DNA from: Candidatus Woesearchaeota archaeon CG11_big_fil_rev_8_21_14_0_20_43_8
GTDB lineage: Archaea > Nanobdellota > Nanobdellia > Woesearchaeales > CG08-08-20-14
Length of the DNA stretch: 6,501 bases
Assembly (NCBI GenBank): GCA_002762705.1
Contig: PCVE01000094.1
Span: 1 to 6,501, forward strand
Direction: 5' to 3'
This document shows, piece by piece, positions 1 through 6,166 of the stretch. The position numbers and the translations under genes are program-made. Each line of letters starts with the position of its first letter. The first letter of the stretch is position 1. The notes beneath the pieces were generated by a model. It was not told the origin of the DNA. It ran no database searches and was given only the letters and a program-made list of their open reading frames with translations.

Positions 1-2498
1 TCCTTCTTATCGTCAAGACCATCACCATCAGTATCTTTCTTTGTCGGATCAGTCTCGCCTTCCAGAGGTTCAAACAAGCCATTCAGGCTCTTGTCTTCCT
101 CGCCGTCATCAAGACCGTCGCCATCGGTATCAGCATTGTTCGGATCGGTCTCGCCGACATCGACAATACCATTCCCATTCGCATCCTCATACATATCAAG
201 GATCTTATCATTGTCCATATCTAGTGAAGGATGGAACGCGACTTCGAAAGTGCCGTTCGAATATTTCTGGCAGCCGTCTTTTGCGCAGATATATACATAA
301 TATTCATTTTTCCCAAGATTGTCTGCGATAGTCAACACTGGCGAATCGCATTTTGGCAACGTGACAAGCGGGTTGTTCAGACCCAATGAATCTCTTTGAT
401 ATGCTCCTGTACACCATGTGCCGTCTGTGCATCCTCTATCATTGCCGTTGTCCGTGACACTATAATATGTCGCTTTGAAAGTCCCATCCACTGCCTGTTT
501 CTTCTCGACCTTGACAGTGTTGTCCATATTCGCTGTCGTGCATACATGCAAGTAGTCACATAGGGGTTCGTCTTTGTCGACGATAGCATCGCAATCATTA
601 TCAAATCCATCAGTGCACATGTTCGGGCCGTTTTCCACATAGCCTGGGTTAGCCAGGAATCCAGGAGAAGTTGAATATCCAACTGAATCGGTCACATCGA
701 CAAATTCGACATCCAATCCAGGAAGCCTGCTTGTCGCAGGTGCTGATGGATAATATACGGCTTCGACTTTAGTTGTCTTCACTTCTACTGGGCCAACATC
801 ATTACAGTCTTTCTGCTTAGTCGCGATAGTCGATGGACAGCACTGATCGAATCCACTGCATTTGTATGCTGTCGCATCAGTCACGACAGTCATGCTGCTA
901 TCGCAATAATCATCGTTGTCATCATCGCAGCCTTCATCGACCTGGCCGTTGCAATTGTCATCAAGACCATCGCAAGTGTCTTCCTGGATCTTTGCAGGGA
1001 CGCCCAATTTCGAACCGGTGCATGCTTTCTCACAGCCGCCATTCCAGAAAACGCCGTCAAGATCGATGAAACCATCATCACAGTAACATGCATATCCAGA
1101 CGAACTGCTAGATTTGCATGAAGAATGCACTGGGCATGCGCCGTCATCCGTTTTCCCATTACAGTCATTGTCCTTTCCATCGCATAGATCCGCAGTATCT
1201 GGGTGTATATCCGGATCAGTGTCTTTGCAATCCCCACCACCATCAGAACAGAGACCAGGTGGCCGTGAAGAAGAGATAGTCATCGAAGCGTCGCAATAAT
1301 TATCGCCATCATCATCGCAGCCTTCATCGATCAGATAATCGCAATCATTGTCAAAGCCGTCGCAGATCTCAATCAATTCTCCAGCCGAATCAAAAGACTT
1401 ATGGTTGCATGTCACATCACAATATTCATTGGCGCAACCATATGGGCATGTTGTCTTGACAGGGACAGTGAATACCCAATCGCAATAGTATTCCTGCATA
1501 GAAGCGGAATCGATGCATCCTTCTTCGATGGTTTTAGGATATAATGAGGTGAATATTTTTTGGCTGATCAAAGAGGTCTGCAGATCGATCGTATATTTTG
1601 AGACCACTCCATCTTTACCAGCCAAAAGAATCTTTTTAAACGAGTCCACCAATGTTTTCACAAATTGTTTCATATATGTGTCATAGATTGCCAGGAATTC
1701 TTCCAGGGTCATCCCCACAGGGAGCGGTTGAGTCGGAAGAGAGAATCGATCATAGAACTGTTTTTTTATTGGATCATATAAATTTATGAATTCTGTTTTC
1801 ACATAAAGATCAAAAGAACCTGTACCGAAAGTCTCTGCGATCATTTTCTGTACCTGATTATCGATCGCTTCGACATCTGCTTTCATCTTCGCATCTACCG
1901 ACGTATCGCCTTTTAGATATGCTTTTAGATATTCTGCTTCAGCGCTTACGAACTGGTCAATAGAGAATTGAAGAAGATTCACTACCTGATTCAATACAAT
2001 ATCTAACGAGGAACTGTACAAGTTGATTTTATTTTTATAGCTTGAATAGAGCTCATCATTCAGAATCCCTGTCGTATAACCATCTTTTGTCGGGTCATTG
2101 CCCCCATCATAATCATAGCAAGGACAGATGTAAGATTCCTGATATGATACGCAATTGAAATCACAGGACTTTTCACAAGCTTCTGTCGAAGAATAGAATT
2201 GGACAGGCTCAGTTATGATTAGTGGATTTGTCAGGAGAGGAGATGAAGTGAGGACCGACTGTGTCGGCGATGGAGCAGTGTACGTCAGCAGAGTTGGATT
2301 AAGGACCGTTGTCGCAGATACTGTAGAGAAAGTATTTGGATTGGCGGTCGGTTGGTTTGCAATCAGAGATGATGGCGGAAGATTCGCAGGAGTAAGAGAG
2401 CTGACGCTAACAGGAGCGCTAAATAAGATGAAAAACACCATAAGACACACTAGATGTTTCACTCTGTTACTTACTCTCTCCCTCTTTTTCATTCCCAT
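1..2498 (-). CDS. Large secreted modular protein with MopE-type and thrombospondin-3-type repeats (C-terminus beyond window)
   Basis: The frame is open from the ATG at 2498 through position 1, giving 832 codons with no stop, so the C-terminus is missing. Residues 1-33 form a signal peptide: a basic start (MGMKKRER), a hydrophobic core near 16-28, then small residues. Residues 34-100 are a Ser/Thr/Pro/Asn-rich linker. A Cys cluster (C108, C112, C116, C125, C127) leads into YDYDGG (128-133). Its expected partner, QEYYC with C351/C355/C360, appears only at 335-360. Between them lie about 183 cysteine-free, probably helical residues (145-327). Four CDGxDNDC (MopE-type) motifs follow at 379, 439, 509 and 628, the last degenerate, with an EGF-like Cys segment at 455-493. 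Residues 695-755 may be an Ig-like or similar beta domain. From 760 on there are Asp-rich DxDxDG repeats of thrombospondin type 3. It is the last visible operon gene. Metal binding, probably calcium, is inferred from the family; an adhesive or structural surface role is a guess. Confidence 0.9.
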   Translation of the reverse strand, partial: MGMKKRERVSNRVKHLVCLMVFFILFSAPVSVSSLTPANLPPSSLIANQPTANPNTFSTVSATTVLNPTLLTYTAPSPTQSVLTSSPLLTNPLIITEPVQFYSSTEACEKSCDFNCVSYQESYICPCYDYDGGNDPTKDGYTTGILNDELYSSYKNKINLYSSSLDIVLNQVVNLLQFSIDQFVSAEAEYLKAYLKGDTSVDAKMKADVEAIDNQVQKMIAETFGTGSFDLYVKTEFINLYDPIKKQFYDRFSLPTQPLPVGMTLEEFLAIYDTYMKQFVKTLVDSFKKILLAGKDGVVSKYTIDLQTSLISQKIFTSLYPKTIEEGCIDSASMQEYYCDWVFTVPVKTTCPYGCANEYCDVTCNHKSFDSAGELIEICDGFDNDCDYLIDEGCDDDGDNYCDASMTISSSRPPGLCSDGGGDCKDTDPDIHPDTADLCDGKDNDCNGKTDDGACPVHSSCKSSSSSGYACYCDDGFIDLDGVFWNGGCEKACTGSKLGVPAKIQEDTCDGLDDNCNGQVDEGCDDDNDDYCDSSMTVVTDATAYKCSGFDQCCPSTIATKQKDCNDVGPVEVKTTKVEAVYYPSAPATSRLPGLDVEFVDVTDSVGYSTSPGFLANPGYVENGPNMCTDGFDNDCDAIVDKDEPLCDYLHVCTTANMDNTVKVEKKQAVDGTFKATYYSVTDNGNDRGCTDGTWCTGAYQRDSLGLNNPLVTLPKCDSPVLTIADNLGKNEYYVYICAKDGCQKYSNGTFEVAFHPSLDMDNDKILDMYEDANGNGIVDVGETDPNNADTDGDGLDDGEEDKSLNGLFEPLEGETDPTKKDTDGDGLDDKK
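3..221 (-). repeat. Thrombospondin type 3-like Ca-binding repeats (coding)
   Basis: These are residues 760-832 of the modular repeat protein. Units of 30-32 residues begin with DxDxDxxxD (760, 790, 822), continue with an N-G-[IL] segment (N776-I778, N806-L808), and end in GETDP (782-786 and 814-818). The third unit is cut by the window edge. The DNA of the units is similar too (CGGATCGGTCTCGCC against CGGATCAGTCTCGCC, plus strand), suggesting fairly recent duplication. Such repeats bind calcium and form stiff stalks in known proteins. Confidence 0.85.
558..1364 (-). repeat. Four MopE-type CDGxDNDC motifs in two duplicated units (coding)
   Basis: Motifs start at residues 379 (CDGFDNDC), 439 (CDGKDNDC), 509 (CDGLDDNC) and 628 (CTDGFDNDC, degenerate). 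They form two larger units: motif, then DEGCDDDxDxYCDxSMT, then a DCxD element, then a second motif. The linking segments CDDDGDNYCDASMT and CDDDNDDYCDSSMT agree at 11 of 14 positions. The motif resembles the Pfam family named after the copper-binding protein MopE of Methylococcus; the metal bound here is not known, and calcium is as likely given the Asp content. Confidence 0.8.
1518..2066 (-). other. Helical, cysteine-free domain inserted in a DGG/EYYC module (coding)
   Basis: Residues 145-327 of the modular repeat protein contain no Cys, although the flanking regions are rich in it. The segment has Leu/Ile/Val/Phe at helical spacing together with many Lys, Glu, Asp and Gln (for example KMKADVEAIDNQVQKMI and EEFLAIYDTYMKQFVKTL), suggesting a helical bundle or coiled coil of about four to six helices. 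I do not recognise its family. It occupies the position of the 10-20 residue Gly/Thr loop of the other modules. Confidence 0.65.
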
Positions 2499-2506
2499 TT
2501 TATAAA

Positions 2507-2512
2507 CCACCC
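2507..2512 (-). promoter_or_regulatory. Probable Shine-Dalgarno of the modular repeat protein gene
   Basis: On the minus strand GGGTGG is followed by TTTATAAA and the ATG at 2498. GGTGGT matches GGTGAT, part of the archaeal consensus, at five of six bases with suitable spacing. It favours the ATG at 2498; a second in-frame ATG at 2492 is slightly farther away. Confidence 0.5.
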
Positions 2513-2540
2513 GATGATATTTTAGGTCATCAATATCTTA

Positions 2541-4928
2541 TTAACTTGACAATTGCTCCCATGCGAAATCTTGCACATTCGGATCACCGTAAGTGCAAGT
2601 CCCAGCGATACATCCTGAATATCCAATGATTGTCCCACCACTAACTGACGTGCCACCGCAGGTATAATGTGCATAGTATACCTTATCACCCACACAATAA
2701 TACTCAAGCAGATCATCACCAAGGCATTCATCTGATTTGGTCACGACTGTACCTTTCTTGGTCAGGCCACCAGTTGTTCCTTTAGTATATGGATAATTAC
2801 CGCCATCGTCATCAGTGCATATACACTTGTAATTAGTGCTATTTGTTATCTTGCTGCAGATCATAGGTGAGACACACTTCCCATCGCAGTCAGAAGTACA
2901 ATACGTGCCTGGGCCAGACCAACAGCCACCGCCGGTCGGCATATTCAGGACACATGCTTTGCCAGAACTATCACACTTGCAATTAGTAGTCTCAGAAGTG
3001 ACTGATTTTGTTGTGGAGTCACAATAATATTCTGTATGTGTGCCTGATGTACCACCGACACAGACATCTTCTTTGGCAACAATAGTTGATGGATTGGCTG
3101 AATCAGGACCGATTGTGGTGGAAGCTGTATATGGATCATCTCCACCATCGCTTTCCCTGCACCCACCACAGGCATAAGCTGTCGAACCATCGTTTCCTCC
3201 GACAGGTTGGCATAGATCTGGCGCGCATAGCGCACTGCAGAGCCACCAATCACAGAAAAGACCAGTAGTCAACTTTGAGAAAACACATGCAGGATCAGTC
3301 TTATAAGCACAAGCACCAGTTTTTTCAAAACAAGCTGTGTCCGTAGCACAGTTATATTCTTTAGATTTGGTCTCCCTTGAAAACAGATCACAGAAATATT
3401 CTGTTGCCGTCCCTTTGACAGTGTCGCAAGTATCGATTGCGCCTCTGGCTTTGCTGTTGTCATCAGGATCAAGCCCAAAAGTTATGCCAAGCGCATTGAT
3501 ATTATCTCCACCATCCATGTCGCCACATGTGCAAGCATAATATCCAGTGGTTTTCTGAGCGACTATATCCTTGAAAAATGTATAAAGGAACACCCCGCAG
3601 TTTCCAGGTATACCTGCGCATGTTGCTGGGATCTGACGGCAGAACTGACTTGAACATTTATTATCGCAGTTTGGATCGCCTGCGACACATTTACGATTGA
3701 CCATATCACAGACCTCTGTGTCTGCGCAATAAAGATCATTCTGGCAGACACCATTTATGACTTCCTCTTCCTTGTTGCAGTTCACACTTGTCTTCAGGCC
3801 GAATGCATCGCCTGATGGATCGCATCGTTCAGCGATATAAAGATAATCATGCTGATAATCAGTCCCGCTTCTCTCGCAGTTGCCTGTCGCATAGGTGCAC
3901 ATGTTATCGCATGAAACGATCTTCTGCGCAGGCACACCATTGACACAACTATATTCTACTACTTCAGTCAAAGATGCGCAATGATCGACCAGCTCCTTGG
4001 CGGTCGATACGCCGGACTCTGTGAAACGGATGAAACCCTGATTATATGCATTGTCTGAATCTAAATCAGTTTTATGAACCAAAGTACCGCTTGCATCCAA
4101 GTAAGGCCATCTGATGGATGGGAAATCGAATTTCTTGCACGAAGTATATTTGGTGGCGGTGTTCGATACGACCGGCTCGCCATCATCTTTATCATCAAGC
4201 ACATATGTATTATAGTCGATGCCAAGCGACCCCCCTATGTTCTTCAGATAGGTATCATCTTCCTGGATGTTTAGGCACTGCACTGTAAACTCAATCTTGT
4301 TTCCGGTGAAGAAAGTCGATGTCGTCGGCGCTTCAAGGACACATACCGCATTCTTGCATTTCCATCCTTTCGGGCATGCGCTGTCGTCCTGACATGATAC
4401 CTGCGTCACTGTGTTCTTAGGAAGAAGCGTGACTGGTGTTGGGCAGCATTTACCGATGATGACAGACGCTTCATATGGTGTCGGATTTGGATTAGCTGAA
4501 CTGAACTGTCCACATGGACTCTCAGGCCCGTTCACACTTGTCGTCGTTGTCGTGCCTGTCGTCGATGTATAATCGAAGATCGCGCCTGCCGCGCATTCAT
4601 TTGAGTCGCAGCATTGGAGTATAGTATTGCCTGCAGTCCCGATAGATTCCATACAGCCTTGTCCGCTCGCGCAGCAGCTGACACCAGAATAATCTGCGCT
4701 GCATGTAGAAGATACAAGCTGTGTACAACTGCAACCATTAGCGATATTCACTTTATGTCCTACAATCGTATCTGGACATTTGTCCTGATTATCGGGCACG
4801 TTATCCAGGTCTTTGTCCGGCATGGCTACGCCATAGAAAGCATATGTTGAGTAGATCAAGAGGAAGAAGATTAAGATGCATACAATGGCTGTCAGTTGTC
4901 TCTTGTAATTTTTATGGGGGCCCCTCAT
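2541..4928 (-). CDS. Secreted cysteine-rich protein with repeated DGG/EYYC modules
   Basis: This is a complete 795-residue protein. A hydrophobic segment at about 12-29 ends in STYA, a plausible signal peptidase I site after A30; no second membrane segment is seen, so the mature protein is probably secreted. It has 67 cysteines, 66 of them after the signal segment, an even number consistent with full disulfide pairing. Residues 38-54 (DKDLDNVPDNQDKCPDT) form one thrombospondin-3-like Ca-binding motif. Residues 66-200 are Cys-rich and include a Thr run (121-130) and a CPxGWxC segment at 185-191. A module recurs clearly at 466-540, 587-659 and 702-778 and in degenerate form at about 288-351: C-x-[DE]-x-DGG, a G-T stretch, D-x-C, then EY[YF]C and C...C near the end. 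The N-terminal half is less regular. It starts 22 bases after the preceding gene and has a good Shine-Dalgarno. No enzymatic motif was recognised; function unknown, probably surface-associated or extracellular. Confidence 0.93.
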   Translation of the reverse strand: MRGPHKNYKRQLTAIVCILIFFLLIYSTYAFYGVAMPDKDLDNVPDNQDKCPDTIVGHKVNIANGCSCTQLVSSTCSADYSGVSCCASGQGCMESIGTAGNTILQCCDSNECAAGAIFDYTSTTGTTTTTSVNGPESPCGQFSSANPNPTPYEASVIIGKCCPTPVTLLPKNTVTQVSCQDDSACPKGWKCKNAVCVLEAPTTSTFFTGNKIEFTVQCLNIQEDDTYLKNIGGSLGIDYNTYVLDDKDDGEPVVSNTATKYTSCKKFDFPSIRWPYLDASGTLVHKTDLDSDNAYNQGFIRFTESGVSTAKELVDHCASLTEVVEYSCVNGVPAQKIVSCDNMCTYATGNCERSGTDYQHDYLYIAERCDPSGDAFGLKTSVNCNKEEEVINGVCQNDLYCADTEVCDMVNRKCVAGDPNCDNKCSSQFCRQIPATCAGIPGNCGVFLYTFFKDIVAQKTTGYYACTCGDMDGGDNINALGITFGLDPDDNSKARGAIDTCDTVKGTATEYFCDLFSRETKSKEYNCATDTACFEKTGACAYKTDPACVFSKLTTGLFCDWWLCSALCAPDLCQPVGGNDGSTAYACGGCRESDGGDDPYTASTTIGPDSANPSTIVAKEDVCVGGTSGTHTEYYCDSTTKSVTSETTNCKCDSSGKACVLNMPTGGGCWSGPGTYCTSDCDGKCVSPMICSKITNSTNYKCICTDDDGGNYPYTKGTTGGLTKKGTVVTKSDECLGDDLLEYYCVGDKVYYAHYTCGGTSVSGGTIIGYSGCIAGTCTYGDPNVQDFAWEQLSS
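2595..3533 (-). repeat. Three tandem DGG/EYYC cysteine modules (coding)
   Basis: Residues 466-540, 587-659 and 702-778 of the cysteine-rich protein share one pattern: Y-x-C-x(1,2)-C-x-[DE]-x-DGG, a Gly/Thr segment of variable length, D-x-C, a short loop, EY[YF]C, then three further Cys (two in the last copy). Each copy follows a Cys-rich lead-in. A degenerate fourth copy occurs earlier (about 3876-4067; DLDSDNAYNQG, then VEYSC and C340/C344/C351). The copies diverge in sequence, so the duplication is old. Confidence 0.8.
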
Positions 4929-4937
4929 GATTGATCA

Positions 4938-4942
4938 CTCCT
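4938..4942 (-). promoter_or_regulatory. Shine-Dalgarno of the cysteine-rich protein gene
   Basis: On the minus strand AGGAG is followed by TGATCAATC and then the ATG at 4928, a nine-base spacer from GGAG. GGAGTGATC equals the ideal GGAGGTGATC minus one G. It lies in the 22-base gap after the stop of the upstream gene, as expected for an internal operon gene that needs its own ribosome binding site. Confidence 0.8.
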
Positions 4943-4950
4943 TTTTTTTA

Positions 4951-6024
4951 TTAGCTTAGCGGACAAGTCGATGGATCCCGATCATCGGCATTGCTCGCGG
5001 ATTGTATCTTAAGTCCATCCATTGCGAATTGATATTCGAATGGATCTCTATATTTCGTCTGTTTAGGTTGGAAATCTACAAATTTGATTACATAATGGCT
5101 TTCTGTCTGCGATGGCAAGACATAGATATTTGTCCTTCCATTCAAAAGATATTTGCTCTGGTCTGATGCGCTCTCGTATTTGTTGCATTCATCACCAATT
5201 AATACATATGTCCCGTCGGCTGTGTTCGCTGCGTCCGCATTTCCGATGAACCAGTTCACAACTTCATATATTCTTTTCAGTCCGATCTGCGCGCCGCCAT
5301 TGAATTGCGTATAAGTATGTTCTTTTGTCCCATCGACAATCTTCATCGGCATATCCATAGTGACAAGGATGTCATCAGTACGTGACTGCAAAGTCACAGT
5401 CGGGGAATATGATGAAGTCAAATCTTCAGCCAGTGTCTCGTCTTCACCGACATATACATCGACAGTCGCTGCGATATCTTTCAGTCTTGGACTGATGCAG
5501 GACCACACATTCGCCTGGACAAAATTCGTCATGGCGGTCTCCATAGAAGTGAAAGTAGGAAGTTTGGTACTTCGCTCTCCTATTTTTGTCCAAGTAGTAT
5601 CCGTGCCTAACCGTGTGAAATTTCCAACATACAATGGGACATGTTTATCTTCTGCAGTTCCCTTTGGAAAATATTTACCAAATACTACTTTCTGTTCATA
5701 ATCAAAATATACCTTCTGAGGATCGATTACTGGTACAATATTAGAAATCTTTGGTAGCACATTATTACTTTCAATATCCATATACCCGCCGTTCCTTCCG
5801 ATAGTGAAGATACTGTACGCGAGCGTCTTCTCAAGACATGATTTTACCATCGTCTCAAATGCGATCTTGTTGAAGTTTCCGGCACCGACAGCTTCCACGA
5901 GGGAATCAGAAGAATCGTTGCCGCCCATGCTGATCGAGAGAAACATGGCTATTAATCCTATTATTAACAAAAACACGACCCCCACCCCGATGAAGATCGC
6001 CATCTGACCCCTTTTTTTAAGCAT
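4951..6024 (-). CDS. Membrane-anchored extracytoplasmic protein of a DPANN-type family, function unknown
   Basis: This is a complete 357-residue protein. The N-terminus MLKKRGQMAIF runs into a hydrophobic helix at about 8-30 and the rest is soluble, so the body should lie outside the cell. KKRGQ resembles an archaeal class III (pilin-type) signal, with cleavage possible between G6 and Q7, but the Glu usually found at +5 of the mature pilin is absent, so a simple signal anchor is equally likely. After a short linker come KSCLEKTL (61-68) and IGRNGGY (75-81), then a predicted helix ending in C176 (about 158-185) and a beta-rich segment to about 240. I recall the order 'SCL...IG..GGY ... helix with Cys' from uncharacterised DPANN surface proteins; this was not searched. 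There are four cysteines (63, 176, 280, 354). The ATG at 6024 is chosen because it retains KKRGQ and sits just below a TATA box. It is the first gene of the operon; a membrane anchor for the two downstream secreted proteins is an inference. Confidence 0.9.
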   Translation of the reverse strand: MLKKRGQMAIFIGVGVVFLLIIGLIAMFLSISMGGNDSSDSLVEAVGAGNFNKIAFETMVKSCLEKTLAYSIFTIGRNGGYMDIESNNVLPKISNIVPVIDPQKVYFDYEQKVVFGKYFPKGTAEDKHVPLYVGNFTRLGTDTTWTKIGERSTKLPTFTSMETAMTNFVQANVWSCISPRLKDIAATVDVYVGEDETLAEDLTSSYSPTVTLQSRTDDILVTMDMPMKIVDGTKEHTYTQFNGGAQIGLKRIYEVVNWFIGNADAANTADGTYVLIGDECNKYESASDQSKYLLNGRTNIYVLPSQTESHYVIKFVDFQPKQTKYRDPFEYQFAMDGLKIQSASNADDRDPSTCPLS

Positions 6025-6048
6025 CAGCTATATCTTGCACAAAAATAA

Positions 6049-6063
6049 TATATAAAGGTTATT
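6049..6063 (-). promoter_or_regulatory. TATA box/BRE promoter of the three-gene operon
   Basis: Read on the minus strand, TTTATATA (6056-6049) is preceded by the A-rich stretch AATAACC (6063-6057), which fits a BRE. The archaeal TATA centre normally lies 26-27 bases from the transcription start, which puts the start near 6026-6027, only two or three bases before the ATG at 6024. The leading transcript would therefore be leaderless or nearly so, in line with the absence of any Shine-Dalgarno sequence there. Confidence 0.7.
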
Positions 6064-6116
6064 ATTAAAAGATTGATTCGGATGCAGAACCGTTATATCT
6101 GAATAGTGACAACAAA

Positions 6117-6132
6117 CCGAAACATTTATAAA
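6117..6132 (+). promoter_or_regulatory. TATA box/BRE promoter of the membrane protein gene
   Basis: TTTATAAA at 6125-6132 is preceded by CCGAAACA (6117-6124), a good match to an archaeal BRE. Transcription should begin near 6153-6156, giving a leader of about 11-14 bases before the ATG at 6167. Confidence 0.75.
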
Positions 6133-6154
6133 CAATCCCTCTAACCCACCCTAA

Positions 6155-6159
6155 GAGGT
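6155..6159 (+). promoter_or_regulatory. Shine-Dalgarno element of the membrane protein gene
   Basis: GAGGT lies seven bases before the ATG at 6167 and supports that start. It sits at or next to the predicted transcription start, so part of it might be lost if transcription begins slightly later than expected. Confidence 0.6.
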
Positions 6160-6166
6160 AAAACTA

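Larger units (their letters stand above)
6025..6166. other. Divergent intergenic region with two promoters
   Basis: These 142 bases separate the leftward operon from the rightward membrane protein gene. The two TATA boxes are about 75 bases apart and face away from each other. The stretch between them (about 6064-6116) holds no ORF, no convincing inverted repeat and no RNA gene that I can see; it is where a shared regulator could bind, but no operator is recognisable. Confidence 0.7.

Noticed and set aside
1..221. Regular short repeats resembling a CRISPR or satellite array
   Set aside because: The repetition follows codons and encodes DxDxDG Ca-binding repeats in an open frame. There are no identical repeats with unique spacers.
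890..1243. Minus-strand ORF of 117 codons with several Met and Ala residues
   Set aside because: It overlaps the MopE region in another frame; the Cys/Asp motif pattern is found only in the long frame, which remains open throughout.
2215..2505. Plus-strand ORF of 96 codons ending in a hydrophobic stretch
   Set aside because: It lies antisense to the signal peptide and Ser/Thr/Pro linker of the repeat protein. Its hydrophobic end is the reverse complement of this region, and no promoter or ribosome site precedes it.
2499..2540. Possible hairpin GATATT...AATATC between the second and third operon genes, as a terminator
   Set aside because: The stem is six A/T-rich pairs with a ten-base loop and no following U tract, while the next gene starts directly afterwards; read-through is more likely.
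5360..5701. Plus-strand ORF of 113 codons
   Set aside because: It is fully antisense to the well-supported 357-residue protein and has no regulatory signals or recognisable domain.
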